NCBI GenBank assembly: GCA_017347485.1
Contig: AP021857.1
Span: 2,151,390 to 2,215,389 of the forward strand
Origin: Candidatus Desulfobacillus denitrificans
Lineage (GTDB): Bacteria > Pseudomonadota > Gammaproteobacteria > Burkholderiales > Rhodocyclaceae
DNA length: 64,000 nt
Reading direction: 5' to 3'
Below, one piece after another: positions 1 through 8,080 of this stretch. Both the position numbers and the translations under genes were made by a program. The first letter of the stretch is position 1. Each line of letters starts with the position of its first letter. Under the pieces are notes generated by a model that did no database searches, was not told where the DNA came from, and worked only from the letters and a program-made list of their open reading frames with translations.

Positions 1-639
1 CTGCTGGTTGAGCTGGGCGATCAGCTGGTCGCGCTGGTCGAGCAGGTCGTTGGCCGGCTGGCCGGGCCCGGCCGCCTGCGCCAGGATGATGCGCTGGTTC
101 AGCGCGGCGATCTGCGTGGTGTAGGAGTTGATGTCGGCGACGGTGCTGGCGAGCTGGGTGTCGACGCCGTCGCGGATCTCGTTGAGGCGGTTGTCCACGC
201 TCTGGAAGCGGCCGACCAGCGCCTGCGCCATGGAGAGCATGGACTGGCGCGCCGGGATCGACGCGGGATTGGCGGCGACTTCATGCACGCCGCGGAAGAA
301 ATCGTTGAGTGCGGTGGACAGGCCGGCGCTCGAATCGGCCAGCAGGCCGTCGACCTGGCGGATCTGGTCGGCGTAGGCGTTCAGTTCGGACAGCCGCGTC
401 TGGGCGGACAGCGTCTGGCTGGCGAGGAACTGGTTGTAGATGCGCTGCACCGTCTGCACGTTGGTGCCCTGGCCGAAATAGCCGGCGCCGGTGAACTGCG
501 GCGTGTTGGTGCTCTGGACGATCTGCTGGCGGTTGAAGCCCGGCGTGGAGGCGTTGCTGATGTTGTGGCCGGTCGTCAGCAGGCCCGCCTGGGCCGCCGC
601 CAGTCCCGATACGCCGATGTTGAATACGCTTGAGCCCAT
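1..639 (-). CDS. flgK: Flagellar hook-associated protein 1 FlgK (3' end outside the window)
   Basis: Only the first 213 codons are inside the window and the frame is open to the left edge. The N-terminus (MGSSVFNIGVSGLAAAQAGL, followed by TTGHNISNASTPGFNRQQ) is the conserved rod/hook-family start, and the following coiled region with repeated ALNQ-type helices fits FlgK. FlgK forms the first hook-filament junction ring outside the cell. It is the last visible gene of the flgB-to-flgK run, but a FliA promoter match lies directly upstream, so it can be expressed late as well as by read-through. The ATG at 637-639 is the only start that keeps the conserved N-terminus. Confidence 0.95.
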   Translation of the reverse strand, partial: MGSSVFNIGVSGLAAAQAGLLTTGHNISNASTPGFNRQQIVQSTNTPQFTGAGYFGQGTNVQTVQRIYNQFLASQTLSAQTRLSELNAYADQIRQVDGLLADSSAGLSTALNDFFRGVHEVAANPASIPARQSMLSMAQALVGRFQSVDNRLNEIRDGVDTQLASTVADINSYTTQIAALNQRIILAQAAGPGQPANDLLDQRDQLIAQLNQQ

Positions 640-660
640 GTCGAATCCCGCTTTCAGTGG

Positions 661-687
661 TTAACGGCAGCTTTCCGGAAAACTTGC
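661..687 (-). promoter_or_regulatory. FliA (sigma-28) promoter of flgK
   Basis: On the minus strand a -35-like GCAAGTTT is followed after 11 bp by GCCGTTAA. This matches the sigma-28 pattern TAAAGTTT-N11-GCCGATAA. The -10 box ends 22 bp before the flgK start, which gives a short leader. The spacing and position match the class 3 promoter known for flgKL in other flagellar systems. Confidence 0.7.
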
Positions 688-688
688 G

Positions 689-1573
689 TCATCCGACGAG
701 CCCCCCTCGCAGGGCCTGGCCGCCGATGATGCGTTCGAGCTTGGCCGCATACATCGGATCGGTGGCATAACCGGCTTTCTGCAGGCCGCGGGCGAAGCCG
801 GCCGCGTCCTTCTGGTGCAAGACCTCGGCATAGCGCGGATTCGAGGCCAGCAGCCCGGCATAGTCGCGGAAGGCTTCGGCGTAGGACGAATAGGCGCGGA
901 AGCGCTCCACGGTTTTCTGCGCGGCGCCGTTTCCGTATTCGGTGGTGGTGGCCTCCGCCACGGCGCCCTGCCAGGTTCGGCCGGCCTTGATGCCGAACAG
1001 GTTGTAGGTCGGCGTGCCGTCGGCGAAGCGCAGCTCGGCGCGGCCCCAGCCGGTTTCCAGGGCGGCCTGGGCGATCATGAAATGCGCGGGGATGCCGGTG
1101 GCGCGGCTCGCCTCGCCGGCATGCGGCCACAACCGATCGACGAACTCGCGCGCCGGCGCCGGCACGGCGTTCGGGGTGAGGGGTGGCGCGACGGCGATGT
1201 CAGGCCGCCCCCCCGCCCCGGCCCTCTCCCCCGCGGCCGCGGGGGGGAGGGGGAGGGGTTGCCCGGCGTCCATCCCGCGCGAGAGCTGCTGCTCGATGAG
1301 GGCGGCCAGGCCGGTGCTGCCCTTGGCGGACAGCGTCTGCGACAGTTGCTGGTCGAGCAGCGACTGGTAGAGCCGCGACTGCTCGCTGTCGAACAGGCCT
1401 TCCTTCGGCGAGGCGTCGCGCATCGCCTTCAGCACCATCTGCAGGAACACCGCCTCGAACTGCTGGGCGGCGCTCTTCATGGCGGCACGCGGGTCTTCCT
1501 TGGCCAGGCGCCGGGTCTGCGCCAGCGTGTTGACGTCGATGGCGAGCTGATTGGCGATGTCGCCGGGCAGCAT
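689..1573 (-). CDS. flgJ: Flagellar rod cap / peptidoglycan hydrolase FlgJ
   Basis: 294 residues. The N-terminal half (about 1-105, with AAQQFEAVFLQMVLKAMRDA) is the rod-cap domain that assembles the rod in the periplasm. The C-terminal half (about 145-294) is a glucosaminidase-type (GH73) wall hydrolase with the catalytic-region motif AALETGWG, and opens the peptidoglycan for the rod. The dual-domain form is typical of beta- and gammaproteobacteria. The ATG overlaps the flgI stop by one base (TGATG), indicating translational coupling. The linker is odd: it is encoded by a GC palindrome (1215-1259) of a kind otherwise seen between genes, giving the Pro/Ala/Gly stretch PLPLPPAAAGERAGAGG. Confidence 0.95.
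   Translation of the reverse strand: MLPGDIANQLAIDVNTLAQTRRLAKEDPRAAMKSAAQQFEAVFLQMVLKAMRDASPKEGLFDSEQSRLYQSLLDQQLSQTLSAKGSTGLAALIEQQLSRGMDAGQPLPLPPAAAGERAGAGGRPDIAVAPPLTPNAVPAPAREFVDRLWPHAGEASRATGIPAHFMIAQAALETGWGRAELRFADGTPTYNLFGIKAGRTWQGAVAEATTTEYGNGAAQKTVERFRAYSSYAEAFRDYAGLLASNPRYAEVLHQKDAAGFARGLQKAGYATDPMYAAKLERIIGGQALRGGLVG
1215..1259. repeat. GC-rich imperfect palindrome inside the flgJ linker
   Basis: A run of C-rich then G-rich bases centred on CCGCGGCCGCGG can form a strong hairpin. Similar elements occur between motC and fliA (14534), upstream of cheA (30030), between motB and motA (41703) and at the motC-copy junction (11450). Here it is read in frame as the linker between the two FlgJ domains, where low-complexity sequence is tolerated. 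Confidence 0.6.
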
Positions 1574-2679
1574 CAGATGATCTCCAGCTCGGCGCGCAGC
1601 GCGCCGGCGGCCTTCATCGCCTGCAGGATGGCGATCAGGTCGAGCGGCGTGGCGCCGATGGCGTTCAGCGCCTTGACCACCTCGGCCAGCGAGGCGCCGG
1701 CCTTCAGCGTCAGCAGGCTGCCGCCCTGCTGCGCGACCTGGATGTCGGCGCGCTCGGTGACGACGGTCTGGCCGGCGGAGAGCGGCGCCGGCTGGCTCAC
1801 CTGCGGCTCGGAAGAGACCGTCACCGACAGGCCGCCGTGCGCCACGGCGCAGGTGTCGATGGCCACGGTCTGGTTCATCACCACCGAGCCGGTGCGGCCG
1901 TTGACGATCACCCTGGCGGCGGTCTGCATCGGCTGCAGGTCGAGGTTCTCGACGCGGCCGAGGAAGGCGACGCGGCTGTCCGGGTCGGCCGGCGCGCGCA
2001 CGCGGATGCGGCGGCCGTCCTCGGCGCGGGCGACGTCGCCGAGGTTGCGGTTGATCGCCTCCACCACGCGCTGCGCGGTGCCGAAGTCGGTGTCGTTCAG
2101 CTCGACATAGACGAACTCGCCTGCGCCCAGCAGCGTCGGCACGGCACGCTCGACGGTGGCGCCGCCGCTGATGCGCCCGGCGGACAGATGGTTGATCTGC
2201 ACCTTGGAGCCGCCGGCCGAGGCGCCGGCGCCGCCGACCAGCACGTTGCCCTGGGCGACGGCGTAGATGCTGCCGTCGGCGCCCTTCAGCGGCGTCATCA
2301 CCAGCGTGCCGCCGCGCAGGCTCTTGGCGTTGCCCATCGAGGACACCGTGACGTCGATCTGCTGGCCGGTGCGGGCGAACGGCGGCAGGCTGGCCGTCAC
2401 CATCACCGCGGCGACGTTCTTCAGCTGCAGGGAGGTGCCCGGCGGCAGGTTCACGCCGAGGTTGGAGAGCATGTTGACGATGCTCTGCACGGTGAACGGC
2501 GTTTGCGTCGTCTGGTCGCCGCTGCCGTCGAGGCCGACCACCAGGCCGTAGCCGATCAGCTGGTTGTGCCGCACGCCCTGCACCGAGGCGAGGTCCTTGA
2601 TGCGCTCGGCATGGCAGGAAACGGGGGTCAGGAAACCGGAAACAGCCAGGACAATCGCACCGCACCACGCTCGCAACAT
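1573..2679 (-). CDS. flgI: Flagellar P-ring protein FlgI
   Basis: 368 residues with a Sec signal peptide of about 24 residues (hydrophobic core [13 protein letters not shown], likely cut after CHA). The mature start [20 protein letters not shown] is the FlgI hallmark. FlgI polymerises in the periplasm around the rod to form the P ring, with FlgA as chaperone (flgA is at 8081). Length is normal for the family. The gene lies 20 bp after flgH and overlaps flgJ by one base, so it is in the middle of one transcript. Nothing looks damaged. Confidence 0.97.
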   Translation of the reverse strand: MLRAWCGAIVLAVSGFLTPVSCHAERIKDLASVQGVRHNQLIGYGLVVGLDGSGDQTTQTPFTVQSIVNMLSNLGVNLPPGTSLQLKNVAAVMVTASLPPFARTGQQIDVTVSSMGNAKSLRGGTLVMTPLKGADGSIYAVAQGNVLVGGAGASAGGSKVQINHLSAGRISGGATVERAVPTLLGAGEFVYVELNDTDFGTAQRVVEAINRNLGDVARAEDGRRIRVRAPADPDSRVAFLGRVENLDLQPMQTAARVIVNGRTGSVVMNQTVAIDTCAVAHGGLSVTVSSEPQVSQPAPLSAGQTVVTERADIQVAQQGGSLLTLKAGASLAEVVKALNAIGATPLDLIAILQAMKAAGALRAELEII

Positions 2680-2699
2680 GTCTTTCTCCCGATTCCCGG

Positions 2700-3365
2700 T
2701 TAGAACGGCAGCACGTTCAGGAAGAAGCGCGACAGCCAGCCCATGGTCTGGGACGAATCGATGAAGCCGTTGGCCTTGTATTCGATGCGCGCATCGGCCA
2801 CCTGGGTCGAGGTGACGACGTTGCCGCCGGTGATGCTGGCCGGGTTGACCACGCCGGAGAAGCGGATGAACTCCTCGCCCTGGTTGATCGCCACCAGCTT
2901 CTCGCCGGAGACGAGCAGGTTGCCGTTGGGCATCACCTCGATGACGGTGCAGGTGATGGTGCCGGTGAAGGTGTTGTTGGCGGCCGACTCGCCCTTGCCG
3001 GAGAACTTGTTGTCGCTGCTGGCCTCGGCATTCATGCCCTGGAAGGACTTGCCCGGCACCTTCATCAGCGTCGGCACGCTGACCGACATGTCCTGCGAAC
3101 GCTCGGAGCCGGTGTTGGATTTCTTCGCCGCCGCGGTCTTCTCGACGATGTTGATGACGAGGGTGTCGCCGACCTGGCGCGCGCGCCGGTCCTCGAACAG
3201 CGGGCGGACGTAGGCGGCCTGGTAGATGGCGCCGTTGCCGGGCAGCGCCTCGTTGCGTGCCGCCGGCCGTGCCGTCATCGGCTGGTGCACCGCCGTCGGC
3301 GGCGTGGTGGTGACGCAGCCGGCCAGCAGCGCCGTGCCGAGGAGACTGACTTTTGCGATGCGCAT
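2700..3365 (-). CDS. flgH: Flagellar L-ring lipoprotein FlgH
   Basis: 221 residues. A lipoprotein signal ends in the lipobox LLAGC, with Cys17 the lipid-modified residue. The body contains the conserved stretch [21 protein letters not shown], here a little longer than one beta-sheet repeat, and the FlgH C-terminal signature region FSGVVNP. FlgH forms the outer-membrane bushing of the basal body. The gene is 9 bp downstream of flgG. Codons 4-12 of the signal peptide (KVSLLGTA) are one copy of the dispersed 25-bp repeat, so a mobile or selected DNA element has been used as signal-peptide coding sequence. Confidence 0.96.
   Translation of the reverse strand: MRIAKVSLLGTALLAGCVTTTPPTAVHQPMTARPAARNEALPGNGAIYQAAYVRPLFEDRRARQVGDTLVINIVEKTAAAKKSNTGSERSQDMSVSVPTLMKVPGKSFQGMNAEASSDNKFSGKGESAANNTFTGTITCTVIEVMPNGNLLVSGEKLVAINQGEEFIRFSGVVNPASITGGNVVTSTQVADARIEYKANGFIDSSQTMGWLSRFFLNVLPF
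3330..3354 (-). repeat. 25-bp dispersed repeat, copy 1 (in flgH)
   Basis: On the minus strand it reads AAAAGTCAGTC, then TCCTCGGC, then ACGGCG. It is read in frame as part of the FlgH signal peptide (frame giving Lys-Val-Ser). Confidence 0.75.
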
Positions 3366-3374
3366 GATGGCTCC

Positions 3375-4157
3375 TTACAGCTGCGTCAGCCGCGCCAGCA
3401 TCTGGTCCGAGGTCTGGATGGCGCGCGAGTTGATCTCGTAGGCGCGCTGGGTGACGATCATGTTCACCAGCTCCTCGACGACGTTGACGTTGGAGGTCTC
3501 GACATAGTGCTGGTTGAGGATGCCGACGCCGTTGGTGCCGGGGGTGTTCGGCGTCGCCGTGCCGCTGGAGGCCGTCTCGAGGAAGAGGTTCTGGCCCATG
3601 CTCTGCAGGCCGCCGTTGTTCACGAAGCTGGCGAGCTGGATCTGGCCGACCTGCACCGGCGTCGGCGATCCGGTCTGCAGCACCGTGACGACGCCGTCGG
3701 TGCCGATGGTGACCGAAATCGCGTTGGACGGAAGGGTGATGGCCGGCGACAGCGGGTAGCCGTTGGCGGTGACGACCTGGCCCTGGCTGTCCTTCTGGAA
3801 GGCGCCGTCGCGGGTGTAGGCGGTGGTGCCGTCGGGCAGCTGGATCTGGAAGAAGCCCTCGCCCTGGATGGCGACGTCCAGCGTGTTGCCGGTCTGCGTC
3901 AGGTTGCCCTGGGTGAAGATGCGCTCGGTCGACACCGGGCGCACGCCGGTGCCGAGCTGCAGGCCGGCGGGAATCTGCGTCTGCGCCGAGCTGGAGGCGC
4001 CGGGCTGGCGCAGGGTCTGGTAGAGCAGGTCCTCGAACACCGCCCGCGCCCGCTTGAAGCCGTTGGTGCTGACGTTGGCGAGGTTGTTCGAGGTGACGTC
4101 GAGCTGGGTCTGCTGGGCATCGAGGCCGGTTCTGGCAATCCAGAGCGAGCGGATCAT
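3375..4157 (-). CDS. flgG: Flagellar distal rod protein FlgG
   Basis: 260 residues, the usual FlgG length. The N-terminus [20 protein letters not shown], then [27 protein letters not shown], and the C-terminal [20 protein letters not shown] are the rod/hook-family end signatures. FlgG builds the distal rod that crosses the P and L rings. It lies between flgF and flgH; the 178-bp gap to flgF is unusually long for this operon and holds an inverted repeat. The start is the only ATG that gives the conserved N-terminus. Confidence 0.97.
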   Translation of the reverse strand: MIRSLWIARTGLDAQQTQLDVTSNNLANVSTNGFKRARAVFEDLLYQTLRQPGASSSAQTQIPAGLQLGTGVRPVSTERIFTQGNLTQTGNTLDVAIQGEGFFQIQLPDGTTAYTRDGAFQKDSQGQVVTANGYPLSPAITLPSNAISVTIGTDGVVTVLQTGSPTPVQVGQIQLASFVNNGGLQSMGQNLFLETASSGTATPNTPGTNGVGILNQHYVETSNVNVVEELVNMIVTQRAYEINSRAIQTSDQMLARLTQL

Positions 4158-4189
4158 GACTATTCCTTTTCTAACCGATGGAAACCGCC

Positions 4190-4288
4190 TTCAACGCAGA
4201 GGACACAGAAGCGCAGAGGGCACAGAGAAAGGCATTCCGTTTCGTGGTTTCTCTGTGTTCTCTGTGTCTCTGCGATCTCCGTGTTGAA
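4190..4288. repeat. 99-bp imperfect inverted repeat between flgF and flgG
   Basis: Two arms of about 41 bp (4190-4230 and 4248-4288) are built of GCAGAGG/CACAGAG words and pair imperfectly around a 17-bp loop. No gene fits in the gap. The long weak stem could act as a processing or attenuation site in the transcript or be a non-autonomous repeat element. It lies in the middle of the operon, so complete termination here would cut off flgG to flgK. Confidence 0.75.
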
Positions 4289-4335
4289 AGCGTTTGCATT
4301 TGCCGATGCACTTTTCATGGGCGTCACCAATGTAT

Positions 4336-5076
4336 TCAGCGGGTCGTCAGCAGCTGTGCGGCGGCACGGTCGTTCTGCTCGGCGGTGGACAGCAGCTTCA
4401 GCTGGGTTTCGTACTGGCGCTGCAGCGAGATCATGGAGACCAGCTGGTCGACCACGTTGACGTTGCTGCCCTCCTGGTAACCGGCGGCCACCTGCACGTT
4501 GGGGTCGGCCGGAGCAGCCTCGCCGCCGCGCAGGCGGAACAGCCCGTCGGCGCCGCGCACCAGTTCCGCCGTCGGCGGATTGACCAGCTTCAGCTGGCCG
4601 ATCTGGGTGACGAGGTTCTGCGCGCCGCTCGACGGCGTCAGGGAGATCGTGCCGTCGGCGCCGATGGAAATCCGGTTGTCGGGCGGGATCGAGATCGGCC
4701 CGCCGTCGCCCTGCACGGGAATGCCGTTGCGCGTCTGCAGCACGCCATTGACGTTGATCTCCAGGCTGCCGTTGCGCGTGTAGGCTTCGCTGCCGTCGGG
4801 CAGGGTCAGCGCCAGCCAGCCCTGGCCCTGCACGGCGACATCCAGCGCGCGGCCGGTCTGGACGAGCGGACCCGGCGCGAAATCCGTCGCCACGTTGGCG
4901 TCGACGGCGAAGACGCGCGTCGGCAGCGCCTCGCTGCGCACCGGCACGGCGCGCAGGCGGTGCTCCTCGGCGCGGTAGCCGGTGGTCGCCGCGTTGGCGA
5001 GGTTGTGGGCGACGGCGGCCTGGCGCTCGAAGAGATGCTTGGCGCCGGTCATGGCCGTGTAGATCAGCTTGTCCAT
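4336..5076 (-). CDS. flgF: Flagellar proximal rod protein FlgF
   Basis: 246 residues. The N-terminus MDKLIYTAMTGAKHLFERQA followed by VAHNLANAATTGYRAEEHRL, and the C-terminal SNVNVVDQLVSMISLQRQYE, identify FlgF, a proximal rod component. It is 30 bp downstream of flgE. Length and signatures are intact. Confidence 0.95.
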   Translation of the reverse strand: MDKLIYTAMTGAKHLFERQAAVAHNLANAATTGYRAEEHRLRAVPVRSEALPTRVFAVDANVATDFAPGPLVQTGRALDVAVQGQGWLALTLPDGSEAYTRNGSLEINVNGVLQTRNGIPVQGDGGPISIPPDNRISIGADGTISLTPSSGAQNLVTQIGQLKLVNPPTAELVRGADGLFRLRGGEAAPADPNVQVAAGYQEGSNVNVVDQLVSMISLQRQYETQLKLLSTAEQNDRAAAQLLTTR

Positions 5077-5106
5077 CGTTTATCCCCGTCCCCCGATCCG
5101 CGCCGG

Positions 5107-6309
5107 TCAGCGCAGGTTCACCAGCGTCTGCATGACGGCATCCTGGGTCTTGATCGACTGCGCATTGGCCTGGTAGTTGCGCTGCGCCGTGATCATGTTC
5201 ACCAGCTCGGCGGTGAGGTCGATGTTGGCCTCCTCGACGGCGGCCGACTGCAGGGCGCCGAGGCTGCCGCTGTTCGGCTCGCCGACCAGCGGCTGGCCGG
5301 AGGCGGCGGTCTCGCTCCACTGGTTGCCGCCGAGCGACTGCAGGCCGTTCGGGTTGGCGAAGTTGGCCAGCACGATCTGGCCGAGGTCGCGCGACTGGCC
5401 GTTGGAATAGCGGCCCTGGATCACCCCGTTGTCGGCGATGCTCAGTCCGGACAGGCGGCCCGAGGTGTAGCCGTCCTGCGTCAGGCTGTTCACGCCGAAG
5501 GTCGAGCCGAACTGCGTCGCCGTAGTCAGGTCCAGCGTGATCGACAAGGCGTTGGCGCCGGTCGTCACGGCAAAGGCCAGCGGACCGAGGGTGCCGCCGG
5601 TATTCACGGCGCCGGCGGGGGTGAAGGTCATGCCGCTGGCCGCGCCGGGCGCGTTGCCGTCGAGTCCCGTATACACATCCCAGGCATTCGCGGCCGTCTT
5701 GCGGAAATACAGGGTCATGACGTGCGAGTTGCCGAGGCTGTCGTACACCGTCATCGCCGTCGAGCTGTTGTAGGTGGTCGGATCGGTATAGACGAATGCC
5801 GGCGGCGTGGTCTCGCGCGAATCGAGGTTGAGGCCGATGGCGCCGGTGGTGGTCGCATTCGGCACCAGGTCGGCGTTGCTGATGAGGATGTCCGTCGGGC
5901 TCGACGGCACGATGATGCCGGCGGCGTTGGCGACATAGCCGGTCAGGTGCGAGCCGGCGGAATTCACCACGTAGCCGTCCTTGTTCACCAGGAACTGGCC
6001 GTTGCGCGTGTAGGTGATGGCGCCGTTGTCGCTCATGCGGAAGAAGCCGCCGCCGTTGATGGCGACGTCGAGCGGGTTGTTGGTCACGCTGATGTTGCCC
6101 TGCGTGAAGGCCTGCTTCACCTGCGAGAGGTTGACGCCGATGCCGATCTGGCCGGAACCGCCGCCGGCGATCGAGGCGGCGAAGACGTCGGCGAACTGCG
6201 CCGAGGCGCTCTTGAAGCCGACGGTGGCGGCGTTGGAAACGTTGTTGCTGACCGCATCCAGGCCCTTCGCCGCCGCGTTCAGTCCGCTCAAACCTTGTTG
6301 AAAGCTCAT
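5107..6309 (-). CDS. flgE: Flagellar hook protein FlgE
   Basis: 400 residues. It starts MSFQQGLSGLNAAAKGLDAV and ends with VNMITAQRNYQANAQSIKTQ, the paired coiled ends that form the inner core of the hook. The middle (about 80-350) is variable, as expected for the surface domains. FlgE monomers are exported through the FlhA/FlhB gate and assemble under the FlgD cap. The gene sits 30 bp after flgD, in the standard order. Confidence 0.96.
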   Translation of the reverse strand: MSFQQGLSGLNAAAKGLDAVSNNVSNAATVGFKSASAQFADVFAASIAGGGSGQIGIGVNLSQVKQAFTQGNISVTNNPLDVAINGGGFFRMSDNGAITYTRNGQFLVNKDGYVVNSAGSHLTGYVANAAGIIVPSSPTDILISNADLVPNATTTGAIGLNLDSRETTPPAFVYTDPTTYNSSTAMTVYDSLGNSHVMTLYFRKTAANAWDVYTGLDGNAPGAASGMTFTPAGAVNTGGTLGPLAFAVTTGANALSITLDLTTATQFGSTFGVNSLTQDGYTSGRLSGLSIADNGVIQGRYSNGQSRDLGQIVLANFANPNGLQSLGGNQWSETAASGQPLVGEPNSGSLGALQSAAVEEANIDLTAELVNMITAQRNYQANAQSIKTQDAVMQTLVNLR

Positions 6310-6339
6310 CTTGTCCTCCTGGCTCTTCGTTCGATCCGC

Positions 6340-7020
6340 TTACAGAATCTGCCTGACATCCGACATCTTGAATACGCCGAGGGCGCCGACGTTGAGGCTG
6401 GCGCCGTCGCTGGTGCGCACCACGCTCGAGACCATGCCCAGCTCCAGCGGCCGGGCGGCGACCTTGTCGTTGCCGCGCTGGGCCGCGACCGCCATCGTGT
6501 AGGCGCCGTCGGCCGCCGGGGCGCCGGCATCGGTCTTGCCGTCCCAGCTGAAGGCGCGGCTGCCCGCACCGAGCGCGCCCAGGTCGAGCGTCCGCACGGC
6601 GAGGCCGTTGGCGTCCTTGATCGTCACGCTGACGCGGTCGGCCGGACCGTCCAGTTCGATGCCGCCGATGCCCATGCCCGCGGAGAGCGCCAGCCCCGAG
6701 CCGGGCACCAGCACGCCGTGGCCGACCAGGGCGGCGGCCTGCATGGCCTCGCTCTCGTTGCTGCCCTCGAGGATCATCTTCAGCGTGGCGTTCAGCTTGT
6801 CGATGCCTTCCACCGTGCTGATCTGCGCCATCTGCGAGGTCATCTGGGCGTTGTCCATCGGGTTGAGCGGATCCTGGTTCTTCAGCTGCGTCACCAGCAG
6901 CTTGAGGAAGCGGTCCTGCGGGCCGAGCTCCTTGGAGCCGGCTTTCTGCGCGCCGTTGAGGCTGGCGTAGAGCGCCTGCGCGGGACTGGCGGCGTTGCCC
7001 TGTTGAACGGCAGTGGTCAT
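6340..7020 (-). CDS. flgD: Flagellar hook cap / scaffold protein FlgD
   Basis: 226 residues. The N-terminal region has LGPQDRFLKLLVTQLKNQDP and the following NPMDNAQMTSQMAQ block, the diagnostic FlgD motif. The C-terminal half carries the FlgD Ig-like/tudor region with RAFSWDGKTDAGAPAADGAY. FlgD caps the growing hook and is discarded on completion. It is 16 bp downstream of flgC. Confidence 0.95.
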   Translation of the reverse strand: MTTAVQQGNAASPAQALYASLNGAQKAGSKELGPQDRFLKLLVTQLKNQDPLNPMDNAQMTSQMAQISTVEGIDKLNATLKMILEGSNESEAMQAAALVGHGVLVPGSGLALSAGMGIGGIELDGPADRVSVTIKDANGLAVRTLDLGALGAGSRAFSWDGKTDAGAPAADGAYTMAVAAQRGNDKVAARPLELGMVSSVVRTSDGASLNVGALGVFKMSDVRQIL

Positions 7021-7036
7021 GTTCGGATCCTTTCGC

Positions 7037-7441
7037 TTACTGGCCCAGCGCCAGGGTTTTCTGCATCAGCGTCCTGGCGGTGTTCATCACCTCGACGTTG
7101 CTCTGGTAGGCGCGCGAGGCGGAAATCATGTTCACCATCTCCTCGACGACATTGACGTTGGGCATGGCGACGAAGCCCTGTTCGTTGGCGGCCGGGTTCT
7201 TCGGGTCGTAGACGATGCGCGGCGGCGCCAGGTCCTCGACCACGCCGGTGACGCGCACGCCCACGGCGGCGGCGCCCTCGACCGGCTTGGCGGCGAACAC
7301 CACCTGCCGGGCGCGATAGGGCTGGCCGTCCGGGCCGGCGATCGAATCGGCGTTGGCGAGGTTGCTCGCCACCGCGTTCAGCCGGATCGACTGCGCCGAC
7401 AGCGCCGAGCCGGCGATATTGAAGACGTTGAGCATGCTCAC
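7037..7441 (-). CDS. flgC: Flagellar proximal rod protein FlgC
   Basis: 134 residues. The rod-family N-terminus ([20 protein letters not shown], then [13 protein letters not shown]) and the C-terminal [20 protein letters not shown] are present. It has the short length typical of FlgC. It lies 15 bp downstream of flgB. Confidence 0.96.
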   Translation of the reverse strand: MSMLNVFNIAGSALSAQSIRLNAVASNLANADSIAGPDGQPYRARQVVFAAKPVEGAAAVGVRVTGVVEDLAPPRIVYDPKNPAANEQGFVAMPNVNVVEEMVNMISASRAYQSNVEVMNTARTLMQKTLALGQ

Positions 7442-7456
7442 TGGCGGCCTCCTCCC

Positions 7457-7855
7457 TTATTGCGACTGCAGCGCCGACTGGATGTTGCGCAGCATGCCGT
7501 TGATGAAAGTGACGCTGGCTTCGTACTGCACCGCGTTCTCGGCGAAGGCGGCGCGCTCGACGTCCATGTCGACGGTGTTGCCATCGACGCTGGACTGCGT
7601 TTCCGTGCGATACGCCAACCGCGCGCCGGCCGGCCCGCCATTGGCGACGGGCAGGTGCCGCGCATCCGTGCGCAGCAGGTTCAGCGAACCTCCGCCCAGG
7701 GCGCCTTGCAGGCTGGCCTTGAAGTCGAGGTCGCGCGCCTTGTAGTGCGGCGTGTCCGCGTTGGCGATGTTGGAGGCCAGCACCTGCTGGCGGTAGGCGC
7801 GCAGCCCCAGCGCCCGCTGGTGGAATCCCAACTCGTTGTCGATCTGGTTGATCAT
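7457..7855 (-). CDS. flgB: Flagellar proximal rod protein FlgB
   Basis: 132 residues from the ATG at 7853-7855 (MINQIDNELGFHQRALGLRA). The frame stays open further upstream, but the extra residues do not look like FlgB. The motif LASNIANADTPHYKARDLDF is the FlgB/FlgC signature. It is the first gene of the minus-strand flg operon. A sigma-54-like promoter and palindromic sites lie in the 225-bp gap to the divergent flgA. Confidence 0.95.
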   Translation of the reverse strand: MINQIDNELGFHQRALGLRAYRQQVLASNIANADTPHYKARDLDFKASLQGALGGGSLNLLRTDARHLPVANGGPAGARLAYRTETQSSVDGNTVDMDVERAAFAENAVQYEASVTFINGMLRNIQSALQSQ

Positions 7856-7899
7856 TCGCGCCTCGTCATATCCGGGTCGATGCTTCTTGGCCACCTCTT

Positions 7900-7915
7900 T
7901 GCATCATCCGTGCCA
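7900..7915 (-). promoter_or_regulatory. Sigma-54-like promoter upstream of flgB
   Basis: The minus strand reads TGGCACG-GATG-ATGCA. It has GG and GC separated by 10 bp as in the -24/-12 consensus TGGCACG-N4-TTGCA, with one mismatch. It lies about 45 bp before the flgB start and points at it. Systems with flhDC normally use sigma-70 at this step, so its use is inference. Confidence 0.5.
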
Positions 7916-7937
7916 GGCATCGTATGCCCCTGCCGGC

Positions 7938-8042
7938 GGCAACGATTTGCCGAAAAGGGCCGGAAAGCGCGTGCAATCCGCGAACAAGGCGGCAGGGCTT
8001 GTCGCCGGGCGGCAATATTTGCCGCAACACAATATTTGCCGC
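7938..8042. promoter_or_regulatory. Palindromic operator-like sites between flgA and flgB
   Basis: Three related sites lie in the divergent promoter region: GGCAA-N4-TTGCC at 7938-7951, a perfect GGCAA-TAT-TTGCC at 8011-8023, and a second CAATATTTGCCGC at 8030-8042. The 13-mer CAATATTTGCCGC is directly repeated 17 bp apart. Read on the minus strand it contains GGCAAATATTG, loosely like an FlhDC half-site (core AAATAGCG). They may be FlhDC boxes, but the match is partial. Confidence 0.45.
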
Positions 8043-8080
8043 GGCTTGCCTGCAAGCCTTGCGCATGATTGAATCGGGGC

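Noticed and set aside
4294..7155. Very long open frame on the plus strand (953 codons) opposite flgD-flgF
   Set aside because: It is a shadow caused by high GC at third positions of the real minus-strand genes. The translation is low in structure and matches no family. Many similar frames opposite flhA, cheA and the receptors were rejected for the same reason.
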